Below are positions 51,749 to 60,077 of a stretch of 64,000 bases of DNA, one piece after another (the first letter of the stretch is position 1; each line of letters starts with the position of its first letter). Under the pieces are notes generated by a model, which ran no database searches, was not told the origin of the DNA, and worked only from the letters and a program-made list of their open reading frames with translations. The stretch comes from Chondrus crispus (Eukaryota; Rhodophyta; Florideophyceae; Gigartinales; Gigartinaceae), in contig NW_005179296.1 of assembly GCF_000350225.1 (NCBI RefSeq), positions 1-64,000 on the forward strand, in the 5' to 3' direction. A program made the position numbers and the translations under genes.

Positions 51749-53971
51749 ATGTCACCATCACCAACGCTGACGCCGTCCTCGCCGCCGCTGGCGGGCGTCG
51801 CTGTGTCGGCTCGAGAAGCCGCTGGGGAAGCGCCGTCGCTTCCTGCTTCGAGCGCGCCCCTTATCGACGGGTGTGTTGCAACGCCGACGCCAACCTCCCC
51901 CTTTCAGAGGACACGCCCGTCGAGGGAGTCCACGCTATCCGAGGAGTTGGCGAGTGCCCCTAGTCGCGTCGTCGACGAGCAGCATGACGGCGGGTCGCGA
52001 GCCCCTCGCCCCGTTGGTGCTGAGAGGGCTGTCGGCCCCGCCGCTGGGGGATCTTCTCAAGCTGATGTCCCGTCCCTTGTTGGCTCCAGCACGAGAGCGG
52101 CCGAGTTCGATGTCCCCAGCACGACGCGCTGGTTTGGCGTACCGCTTTTGCGATCTACTCCACTGCCACTCGGTGATCTCCGGTATCCGTGGGCGCGCTA
52201 CGCTCGCGTGGGCGTAACGGTTGGCGAGATCTTGGCGAGCCCGGTCTTGCGCCCTGACCTGTCCCGCATCCGCAAGATCAGCGAGGCCGGCCTCGCTGAT
52301 CAATCCGCGCTGGCCCTCAGCCGTCTTCTTGCCGAAAGAGACGGCGTGGCTTACCAAATCCCCGACCCGATACAGGGTGATCGCACCTTCGCGTTTGGCC
52401 TGGAAGAGGTTCTATACGTCGATCGTATGGAGGCCTACTTGTCCGGATTCAACCCGGACATTCCGCCCCGTTTTATCTTGGCCGAGATCCCGGGGCTCTA
52501 CGTGTATCCGCGTCCGTACGCGTACACGAAGCCCCGGGTGGCCCTTCAGAAGTCCGCGGCGACGCTGATGCGCCTTCACGGCATTGCCGTGGCCCATCGG
52601 GACTGGTCCGTTTGTCGGCGCTCCTCGGAAGAAGACGGTCGCGTCTTCCCGTCGGCCTGCTTTGAGCACGGGCTTTCGCCCGGGGACTTCCCCTCGCTGC
52701 CTCGGCAGGTTCGCGAGACCTTTCCTTCTCTAGGTATTCATCCGCTCCTGCCTTACGTTCTCAAGCACTTCGGGTATGCGGCCATCGACCCCGGTCACCC
52801 CGCCCGCGCTCCGTTGAGCGACAGCTGTGCCAAGGAGTGGGCGTGGTCCATCGGGAGCGCCTTTATGGCCGAAGCAAGTGTGCACGGCCGCGTGTTTCTT
52901 CAGTCTGGTGAGACCGTATCGTACCTGGCGCGACTCGCTCCCGACTTGCCTATTGTCCCGCCACATCCGCTCGAGCGCGGCCTTTCACCGATTTCCTGGA
53001 CGCTCCGGGGCGTCGTTTCGTTGATGACACGGGCGGACGAAGTGAGTGAGCGTCATCACCACTACTGGCCGGATTTCGCTACGGGCGTACGTTGCGCGTA
53101 CCTCGTGTACCACGCAAGGACGGACACGTTCGCTTCTCGCCCGGCGGCGACTCCGGAGTCAGCCGGACCGAGAGGGAGGCGGGGTGGTGTCGGCTCAGGG
53201 TCCCGGCGGAACCGCCGCAAGCGGTATCGGGACCTGGATGCCGTCCCTTTCACTCCCGCCATGGTAGGTGTTGACCTGTTTCGTTCCACTCCGCCCCGTG
53301 AGGCAGAAGAGCAACCGGTGATACCCGTCGCCTCGCCGGCGATCCTCCCCATGCCTCCGCTAGCTCCCCCCTCCGAGGACGTGACCCCTGGGGTGGCGGT
53401 TCGAGACCTTCCCCTTTCGCGGGAGGACATCACCTCCGTGCCCGAACTTGCGCAGGCTTTGGGACCCGCCGGTGACCGGGCTTGGACCGTGGGTAGCCTC
53501 TTATCGACGATGGCGAGCTGGTTCCTCGCACGGACTAATGAGGCTCGTGGGCTCAACGGGGACCGCGACTCGCTCTCCCTCTCGGTCCGACGGTTGCAGG
53601 GCGAAAACGACTCCGCGCGGGGCGCTTCCCGTCTTCAGGCTAGCGCGTACGAACGCGCTGTCGCGGATCGAGATCGCTATCGACAGGAGCGGGACAGCCT
53701 TCGTGCCATCCAAGCGTCCGCGGCCCGTGAAGTCGTCTTACAGCCACCTCGCCGACCCGACCCGTATGCCGACCCGACGGCCGTCCCCCTGACATCGTAC
53801 GGGTCAGGGGCGCCCGCAGCTCCTGTACGAGGAGGCGGTTCATACCAGCGGGTCGCCATGCCTCTTCTCGAGGAGGGTGCGGCGGATACTGCGCGGAACT
53901 CTGATGTTCCGCGTTATCCAGGGTACTGCCCGCCGGGGCCTTTAGACCGTAGTCCTGATGGCACTCGTTGA
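51749..53971 (+). CDS. Antisense ORF of element B, 740 residues, unknown function
   Basis: ATG 51749 was chosen; an upstream TTG in frame is not needed. It is uninterrupted and opposite to gag-pol, starting about 200 bp inside the 3' LTR. The Ser/Pro/Thr-rich N-terminus is followed by a core (about 135-420) sharing the blocks of element A's ORF: RPDLSRIRKI, VAYQIP, DRTFAF, LAEIPGLYVYPR, ALQKSAATLMR, AHRDWS, DGRVFPSACFEHGLSPGDFP and FPSLGIHPLL. A basic cluster RRKRYRDLDA and a helical, probably coiled-coil stretch (about 600-680) follow, then a Pro-rich tail. Over the core roughly 60 percent of residues match element A by eye. No known domain recognised. Antisense transcription from the LTR could express it. 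Confidence 0.82.
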   Translation: MSPSPTLTPSSPPLAGVAVSAREAAGEAPSLPASSAPLIDGCVATPTPTSPFQRTRPSRESTLSEELASAPSRVVDEQHDGGSRAPRPVGAERAVGPAAGGSSQADVPSLVGSSTRAAEFDVPSTTRWFGVPLLRSTPLPLGDLRYPWARYARVGVTVGEILASPVLRPDLSRIRKISEAGLADQSALALSRLLAERDGVAYQIPDPIQGDRTFAFGLEEVLYVDRMEAYLSGFNPDIPPRFILAEIPGLYVYPRPYAYTKPRVALQKSAATLMRLHGIAVAHRDWSVCRRSSEEDGRVFPSACFEHGLSPGDFPSLPRQVRETFPSLGIHPLLPYVLKHFGYAAIDPGHPARAPLSDSCAKEWAWSIGSAFMAEASVHGRVFLQSGETVSYLARLAPDLPIVPPHPLERGLSPISWTLRGVVSLMTRADEVSERHHHYWPDFATGVRCAYLVYHARTDTFASRPAATPESAGPRGRRGGVGSGSRRNRRKRYRDLDAVPFTPAMVGVDLFRSTPPREAEEQPVIPVASPAILPMPPLAPPSEDVTPGVAVRDLPLSREDITSVPELAQALGPAGDRAWTVGSLLSTMASWFLARTNEARGLNGDRDSLSLSVRRLQGENDSARGASRLQASAYERAVADRDRYRQERDSLRAIQASAAREVVLQPPRRPDPYADPTAVPLTSYGSGAPAAPVRGGGSYQRVAMPLLEEGAADTARNSDVPRYPGYCPPGPLDRSPDGTR

Positions 53972-55342
53972 GGTGGCATGGTTCCCCGGTCCGGGACCAC
54001 TCGTCCCATTCCCTTCATAAAGAATGTTCGCATCCTTCGTTCTTGTTCCCTCCCGTCCGCGTGGATGCGCCTGGGCCTCGCAAGCTCGGCCCGCGGCGCT
54101 CCCCGAGGACTTTTTCCGGCGCTCCCCGCGCTCCGGTTCCACCGAGGCAAGGTCCCACGAGGGTGTCATCTTCGTCGCGCCCCCTCGCCATCGGGGCGAG
54201 GGCGCAGCGCGCGGTATTCTTCTTGTCGTCGCGCCCCTCGCCATCGGGGCGAGGGCAGAGCGCGCGGTATTCTCCTTGTCGTCGCGCCCCTCGCCATCGG
54301 GGCGAGGGCAGAGCGCGCGGTATTCTCCTTGTCGTCGCGCCCCTCGCCATCGGGGCGAGGGCAGAGCGCGCTCGTAGCACGTGAACGCCGCCGGCGCTTC
54401 GCTACCCGACGGAGAGGTCAGCGTCGTCGGAGGGGCCGTATGCCCCTTGGTCGCGGCGAGGGGCTACTGTGGAGTTCCTCGCGGCTCCCTTTCCCCTCGC
54501 TCCGGAGGCGGTTATCGCCAGTTGTCGGACACCAGGCACGCATCGTTGACCCGATTTGGTGTAGCGCGGGTGGCGTGTACTGCACGGGCCACATGCGCGT
54601 GGCCGTATAATACCCCCCCCTCGCTAATTTCCTCTATTTTTTAACCCACCGCCGTCGGCGGTGGCGGTTTGTCAGATGGGCCTGTACTCGGCGTACAGTA
54701 TAAGCCTATCGCGCGCTGACAGTGGGGAGTGGGCTGCGGTCGTGACCCGAGGTTCGTATCTGCATATATTACCTGTGCCTGAGGCTCCCTGTCTTCGCTT
54801 GGTCCGTATTCCAAGCATGGGTACGCTCTCCCCTACACCTCGCGCGTTATTTTTGTGCGATCCATTCGCTCTTGCGCCCAACCGGTGCGACTTGACCATA
54901 TCGGCACACGCACACGTTCGAGGCGGGCATTCCTGGGGCGTTCGCATCCCCTAAGACGCGTAGCTTCTCACACCCTATTCCGTATGCGGCGCTGTCGATC
55001 GGCGACTCGAACGCTCATGCAGATCGCTGCTGCGCTCCTGTGGTAACGCGGAGGTTCGGACCCCCCTGCAGTTAGCCGTCCCCATCATTGGTTTCGAGGG
55101 ACCGGTGTCCTTCTACGTCAATTGATGTTCTCGCGGCTATTGTCATAAGGCAGCCCGTACTGCTTGCTGTCACGCGACTTCTTCGCGGTTGCGTGTTCCT
55201 TTTGAGGATCTCCGTCCGATGTTGTTCCTGGGGTCGTATGACTCCCTCCCCGTCAGGGGGATCCAAGGACAGGTGTCCCTTCCCCCTTTATCGGAATTTT
55301 GTCCAACCGCGGTCGGTTACCTTGATCCTAACAGAGCGGTCG
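53972..55342. other. 1.4 kb between antisense ORF and pol end, no supported gene
   Basis: Holds a 53-bp tandem array (54155-54372) and otherwise only short frames on both strands. It corresponds to 30656-32975 in element A but is shorter. Confidence 0.45.
54155..54372 (+). repeat. 53-bp tandem array, each unit with a hairpin
   Basis: CGCGCGGTATTCT begins at 54208, 54261 and 54314, and a truncated unit follows at 54367. Each unit contains CCCTCGCCATCGGGGCGAGGG, an 8-bp stem with a 5-base loop, written here as 21 bases less one: arms CCCTCGCC and GGCGAGGG. About four units in all. Confidence 0.88.
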
Positions 55343-55377
55343 GGGCCCCCTCCTCAAGCGTGAACGTCCGCGTTCAC
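55343..55377 (-). other. Internal polypurine tract and stem-loop at pol end of element B
   Basis: On the minus strand GTGAACGCGGACGTTCAC (55360-55377), then CTTGAGGAGGGGGCCCC. It encodes the last residues of pol (NVNADVHA) and duplicates the tract before the 3' LTR. Confidence 0.85.
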
Positions 55378-56946
55378 GTTTGAGTTGAGGTCCATGCCGG
55401 TGCGCCTCCGGAGGCGTTGGGCGTAACGAGACACCAACTCCTCCGGGACGTGAGTCCGCGCAGTCCAGGTGGGCGTGTCGAAATCCGCCCACTTGATGAG
55501 GAACTCGATAGTTCCGTCTTCCATATCTCGGTGCTTCAGTAGTCGTTCGACAGCGTACTGTGTCCCCTCTCTGACCTTGTCCGCGAGGTCAGCTGGGGTT
55601 GTCGTGCTCGCCCGTAGTGCGTCCGTCGGCGGTGGCGCGTACACGCAGCGATCTGCGGAGACCCGCTCAGTGACCCCATCACGATCGATCGTGATGGTTC
55701 GGCGGTCGTTCGCGAGGACACGGTAGGGCCCCACTGCTGGGGACGCGAGCTTGTTCGAAGTCTTCCCTCCGTCGGTGGGGTTGAGGTATACGTACTCTCC
55801 GGGACGGAGTCGCGAATTGATCCGTCGTATGCGCTTATCGAAGTCGCGCTTGTAGCGAGCCTGCGTCCGACGCAGGCTCCCGTAGGCCCTCTGGATTGTC
55901 GAATCCAAGGTCTTGAGGAACTCGGCACGTTGGTTCCCCCTGTCGGCAGGGGGAACGTCACCGTCGGCTCGTCGAAGCGAGAACTCTAGCGGTGGTCTGC
56001 TGAGCACGAGCTCGAACGGCGTCGTGTTGGTGGTGCGGTGTACGTGGGAGTTATACGCATACGTAAGCGGCCCTACGTACACGTCCCAGTCATCTTGATG
56101 CTCGCCTACGTAGTTGCGTAGCATCGCAGCGATCGTTCGGTTGTATCGCTCGACTTGCCCGTTCGTCTGGGGATGGTACGCCGATGTGTACATATTAGTT
56201 ATCCCCAGAACCCGGCACGTGCTGTGGCAGAACTTGGCATTAAACTGCGGTCCGTTATCCGACAGCAACGTGCGCGGGACGCCGTACTTAAACACCCACG
56301 ATTCGCAGAACGCAACTGCGACGGTGTATGCGGTTATCGTGCGAAGCGCAACGACTTGCGTCAGCTTGCTAAAGCGGTCCGTGATCACGGGCAGGAACCG
56401 TTTTCTTGACTTCGTCTTGGGGAGCGGCCCCAAGATGTCGATGGCCAGACTCTCGAGCGGCCTCGTAGCTGGAAACAATCTCAATCGGTTGAGATGTTTC
56501 CTCAGCTTGACCCGGTTCATCGCGCAGGTTCGACAACCTCGCACCGTGGCGGCAACATCTGCGGCCAGATGGGGCCAGTAGTACTCGCGACGGAGCGCGT
56601 AGTACATACGGTTCTGGCCCGGGTGCCCTGCGATGACCGGGTTGTGGCACAGGCGAAGGAGCCTAGCGCGGAGCGTCCGAGGTACCACCACCTGCACGAT
56701 AGCAGGGTCGAAGGGGTGTCTCCGTTTGAGCACCCCCTGGTGGTACTCGAAGAACGCGGAGTCCCGGGACTCTGATTGTCGTGCCAAAACGGTTTGGCAG
56801 AAGTCATCCACGCGTTGCTCTTCGGCAATCTCTTCTATCGTAAGAGGAGCCGGAAGGTCGTCCTGCGGAGGGGCGACTGAAGAGTCGGGCGCGCCAGCCT
56901 CGTGGTCTGCAGTGCGCTCGATGTCGGTGGCGTCGAACTCGTCATT
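55354..56946 (-). CDS. Integrase with chromodomain of element B
   Basis: In the same frame as the upstream pol ORF, from which only a TAG (56944-56946) separates it. The zinc region is HNPVIAGHPG with CRTCAM. The DDE residues lie in AIDILGPL, LLSDNGPQF and NGQVERYN with normal spacing. The C-terminal part has AYNSHVHRTTNTTPFELV and GPYRVLAND. The chromodomain near the end reads QYAVERLLKHRD, EFLIKWADFD and PTWTARTHV. It inserts element DNA, with chromatin targeting by the chromodomain. Apart from the TAG it looks intact. Production would need readthrough or a separate start. Confidence 0.92.
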   Translation of the reverse strand, partial: NDEFDATDIERTADHEAGAPDSSVAPPQDDLPAPLTIEEIAEEQRVDDFCQTVLARQSESRDSAFFEYHQGVLKRRHPFDPAIVQVVVPRTLRARLLRLCHNPVIAGHPGQNRMYYALRREYYWPHLAADVAATVRGCRTCAMNRVKLRKHLNRLRLFPATRPLESLAIDILGPLPKTKSRKRFLPVITDRFSKLTQVVALRTITAYTVAVAFCESWVFKYGVPRTLLSDNGPQFNAKFCHSTCRVLGITNMYTSAYHPQTNGQVERYNRTIAAMLRNYVGEHQDDWDVYVGPLTYAYNSHVHRTTNTTPFELVLSRPPLEFSLRRADGDVPPADRGNQRAEFLKTLDSTIQRAYGSLRRTQARYKRDFDKRIRRINSRLRPGEYVYLNPTDGGKTSNKLASPAVGPYRVLANDRRTITIDRDGVTERVSADRCVYAPPPTDALRASTTTPADLADKVREGTQYAVERLLKHRDMEDGTIEFLIKWADFDTPTWTARTHVPEELVSRYAQRLRRRTGMDLNSNVNADVHA

Positions 56947-59934
56947 CTACTCCCAGAACGAATTGGGTCCTTGGAGAGCGGGGGCTTCGTCGTCGCCCCT
57001 CGGCTCGTCGCGCGCTCGGGCGCGCGACCTTCTTCGTGAGCTGGCTTGGTTCCGTGTCGTCGCGAAGATGTGCTCGACCTCGTGGTCGCAGCTCGCGATG
57101 CAAACGTGGCCCGCGAGCTCGTTCGATACGTCTCGAACGGTCGTGCCCGCGTCGAAGGTGGGAATGTCGTCATCCACCTCGACGATGGGGCGAGGGTCGT
57201 CGACGACTCTCGGCGACACGAGGCGTGACAGGGCGTCCGGTACCTGGTGCACGCGCCCGGGGCGGTACTGAATGGTGAATTCGTATTCAGCCAGACGTAG
57301 CCGCCACCGGGTGAGTCTTCCGGAACTCTCGGTGAGGGACATGAGCCACCTCAAGGCGTCGTGATCCGTTCGGACTGTGAAATTCGTGCCTTCAACGTAC
57401 GGCCGTAGTGTGCGGACGGCCCACACTACGGCGAAGCATTCGCGCTCGGTAGCGCTGTAGTTACGTTCGCTGTCGTTCAGCGAGTAAGACCAATACCCAA
57501 CGGGGCGCCAATCGTTTGGCTGGTCGTGCTCTTGGAGCAGTGTGCAGCCTAGTTGGTAGGCGCTCGCGTCGGTGTCGATCATGTACGGTCGTCCATGCCG
57601 AGGCAACGCGAGGATCGGCGGAGCGATCATGCACTCCTTAAGGTTCTCAAACGCCTGGAGTTGATCCTCGGTAGGATTATAGAAGTCAGGATCGGAATCC
57701 TTGCGCGTCATATCCGTCAACGGGCGGGCTATTTTCGAGAAGCCCTTAACGAAGCGGCGATATACGTTACACGCCCCGAGGAACGAGCGCACCTGCGTCA
57801 GCGTCCTCGGGAACGTGAACGTTCGGAAGGCGTCGGCCGCCGTATCGGCCACGCTCAACTTACCTGGGGAGATGACGTGCCCCAGGTAGTGTACCTTCGG
57901 TTGAAAGAAGCTACACTTCTCGAGCTTGAGGGAGATGCCGGCACTCCCTAACAAGCTCAAGACAGTGTCGAGGTGCTTCGCGTGTTCCGCGTCCGTACGC
58001 GAGAACACTATGACGTCATCGAGATAGACGAGGCATATTTGCCAGCGGACTCCGGAAAGGATAATATCCAATGCACGTTGGAAGGTGGCCGGTGCCCCTT
58101 TTAGTCCGAACGGCATGCGCAGGTGGCGAAACGTGCCCATGTGCGTCGTAAACGTGGTCTTATCCCGGTCCTCCGGAGCGACGGGGATCTGCCAATAACC
58201 GGAATTGCAGTCCAACGTCGTAAAGACGGCTGCATCTCCTAACGAGTCGATGCAGTCGTCCATCCGGGGCAGCGGATACGAATCCGCTGCCGTCTTCGCG
58301 TTGAGACGCCGGTAGTCCACGCAGAACCGAAGAGAGCCGTCTTTCTTCGGGACAAGCACCACCGGGGACGCCCACTCGGTGCTCGCAGGTTCGATAACCC
58401 CTGCGTTCAGCATTTGGTTGACCTCCTTGGAAACCATCTCGCGCATGGCGGGCCCCTTCCGATAGGGCATCGACCGAATCGGTTTCGTTCCCGGTTCGAG
58501 AGGGATGCGGTGTTCCGTGGCTCGGATCGTTCCGAGCGCACCGCTCCACAGACTCGAATGCTTACGGAGCATCTCGAGTACGTGGCCACGGAGCTTGTCA
58601 TCGTCGATGTATGACAAGTCCACCTCTTTTTCCCAATCCATCGGTGGATTTTTGGGATCCTTTTTGTGGATGTTTACGGTGCCTCCCGCCGTCGGTTGGT
58701 CTCTAGGTGGCCGATCGTCCGTACCCACCTGTTCCCTCCTAACGGTCTCTAGCTCATCGGAGCTTGGTCGTCCAGCTCTTGCCTTCCCGACTTGATCGGT
58801 CAAGTCGGTCAGGTGTAGCGCGTGGGCGACCCCCTCGGCGACGCGACGTTCGGGCGTCAGGATCGTGAGGGGGTTGCGCGTCGCATACCCTACGACGGTG
58901 TGCTTCGGAAGCCGCCTTTCCCGTCGCGAAAAGTTCGCGACGAGGACGTCGAAGGTCTGATTCGGCAGTACCTCGACGACGCCGTTCGTCAGCCTCACTC
59001 CATGTCGGTGTTGAAGTGACGGCTTCGGCTCCATGAATACGAGGCCCCTCCCGGCAGTGGTGACGCGAACTCGGGCTTGCGACCTCGCGGGGATGGTAAC
59101 CCAGCGGGCGATTCGGATCGCCTGCGGGGCCTCCTCTTGTACATCGGTCCGTCTCGTCTGGCGTCCGCTACGCCTGGTACGGGGAGTCGGCTCCCCTTTT
59201 CCGTCGACGATGGAAACAGAGCCGCCATGGCGCAGCTCCATCCGTTGAGCCTCGATGTCGATACATCGCACGTGCGTATCGATGAAGGCCGTGCCGAGGA
59301 GGACCGGCACGGCGAGCTGGTCTGCGACTACGAACGGAATTCGGAACACCGTGTTCCTCAACCGCACAGCCAAGCGGACGACGGCCGAAAGCTTGAGGGG
59401 GTTGCTATTCGCGCCTGCCAATCGTGGCAGAGGTGCGTCGTGCACGACGTAACGCGTCCAATCGGGGGGAAGGTCGGCCTTCCTCACCAGATTATACCCC
59501 GAGCACGTATCAACGGCGATCGTGCGGGGTTTAAATGCATTTCCCTCTGTGGCTATCGAGCCGAGGACGTTGTAAATCTTCGAAGTCATAAGGCAAATGA
59601 CGCCGTCGACAACCTTCGGGGCGGCCTTATCGGTGAAGTCGTTCCGCCGGGGCCTTCGATTTCGGTGCTGGCCCCGCTTGCGTTTCCTTCTCCCCCTTTC
59701 TTGGGGCGTCCGCGGATCAGTGACGTCCCCCGGATTATTCGAGTCCGTACGACACGAACCCTTCTCCGGCGACCTTGGGCTCGCGGGAGTCAGGGGGTCG
59801 ACCGAATCTTTTCGGTCGTCGTTGCCCCCGTCGCCATTGTTACGCCTACCCGGGACGTCGGCTGTCCCGGTGTCTTGTCCTCCTAACGTCGGGCCTTCGG
59901 AGGCCTCGACGTGCGCTCCCTCCTGTATCGGCAT
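56947..59934 (-). CDS. Protease, reverse transcriptase and RNase H of element B
   Basis: 995 codons from ATG 59934. The N-terminal 100 residues are Lys/Arg/Asp-rich and unordered. Protease at about 130-230 with IAVDTCSGYNLV and LLGTAFID. RT at about 480-700 with WASPVVLVPKKDGS, RMPFGLKGAPATFQ and LVYLDDVIVF. RNase H at about 760-880 with MIDTDASAYQLG, SERNYSATERECFAVVWAV, RTDHDALRWL and PDALSRL. It lies downstream of gag in another frame, about 140 nt away, so gag and pol are separate frames. It ends at a TAG in the linker before integrase. Confidence 0.94.
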   Translation of the reverse strand: MPIQEGAHVEASEGPTLGGQDTGTADVPGRRNNGDGGNDDRKDSVDPLTPASPRSPEKGSCRTDSNNPGDVTDPRTPQERGRRKRKRGQHRNRRPRRNDFTDKAAPKVVDGVICLMTSKIYNVLGSIATEGNAFKPRTIAVDTCSGYNLVRKADLPPDWTRYVVHDAPLPRLAGANSNPLKLSAVVRLAVRLRNTVFRIPFVVADQLAVPVLLGTAFIDTHVRCIDIEAQRMELRHGGSVSIVDGKGEPTPRTRRSGRQTRRTDVQEEAPQAIRIARWVTIPARSQARVRVTTAGRGLVFMEPKPSLQHRHGVRLTNGVVEVLPNQTFDVLVANFSRRERRLPKHTVVGYATRNPLTILTPERRVAEGVAHALHLTDLTDQVGKARAGRPSSDELETVRREQVGTDDRPPRDQPTAGGTVNIHKKDPKNPPMDWEKEVDLSYIDDDKLRGHVLEMLRKHSSLWSGALGTIRATEHRIPLEPGTKPIRSMPYRKGPAMREMVSKEVNQMLNAGVIEPASTEWASPVVLVPKKDGSLRFCVDYRRLNAKTAADSYPLPRMDDCIDSLGDAAVFTTLDCNSGYWQIPVAPEDRDKTTFTTHMGTFRHLRMPFGLKGAPATFQRALDIILSGVRWQICLVYLDDVIVFSRTDAEHAKHLDTVLSLLGSAGISLKLEKCSFFQPKVHYLGHVISPGKLSVADTAADAFRTFTFPRTLTQVRSFLGACNVYRRFVKGFSKIARPLTDMTRKDSDPDFYNPTEDQLQAFENLKECMIAPPILALPRHGRPYMIDTDASAYQLGCTLLQEHDQPNDWRPVGYWSYSLNDSERNYSATERECFAVVWAVRTLRPYVEGTNFTVRTDHDALRWLMSLTESSGRLTRWRLRLAEYEFTIQYRPGRVHQVPDALSRLVSPRVVDDPRPIVEVDDDIPTFDAGTTVRDVSNELAGHVCIASCDHEVEHIFATTRNQASSRRRSRARARDEPRGDDEAPALQGPNSFWE

Positions 59935-60077
59935 TACAGGAGCTCCCGTGCTCGCCTCCGGTAGCGGGGGATGTATTATCGGACAATACCCCCCGTGTCC
60001 TCGGCGAGCACGCGGGGTCGGGTCTAGTTCGTGGGGAAAAGACGGCTCACGCGACCGCGTGTACGTAACCGTCTTTA
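59935..60077 (-). promoter_or_regulatory. gag-pol junction with conserved stem-loop
   Basis: The gag stop codon (TTA on plus, 60075-60077) overlaps the stem AAGACGG/CCGTCTT (60039-60075), as in element A. About 105 nt then lead to the pol ATG. This may support reinitiation or another recoding event. Confidence 0.5.

Noticed and set aside
54155..54372. Possible CRISPR-like array
   Set aside because: Units are contiguous 53-bp tandem copies without unique spacers.
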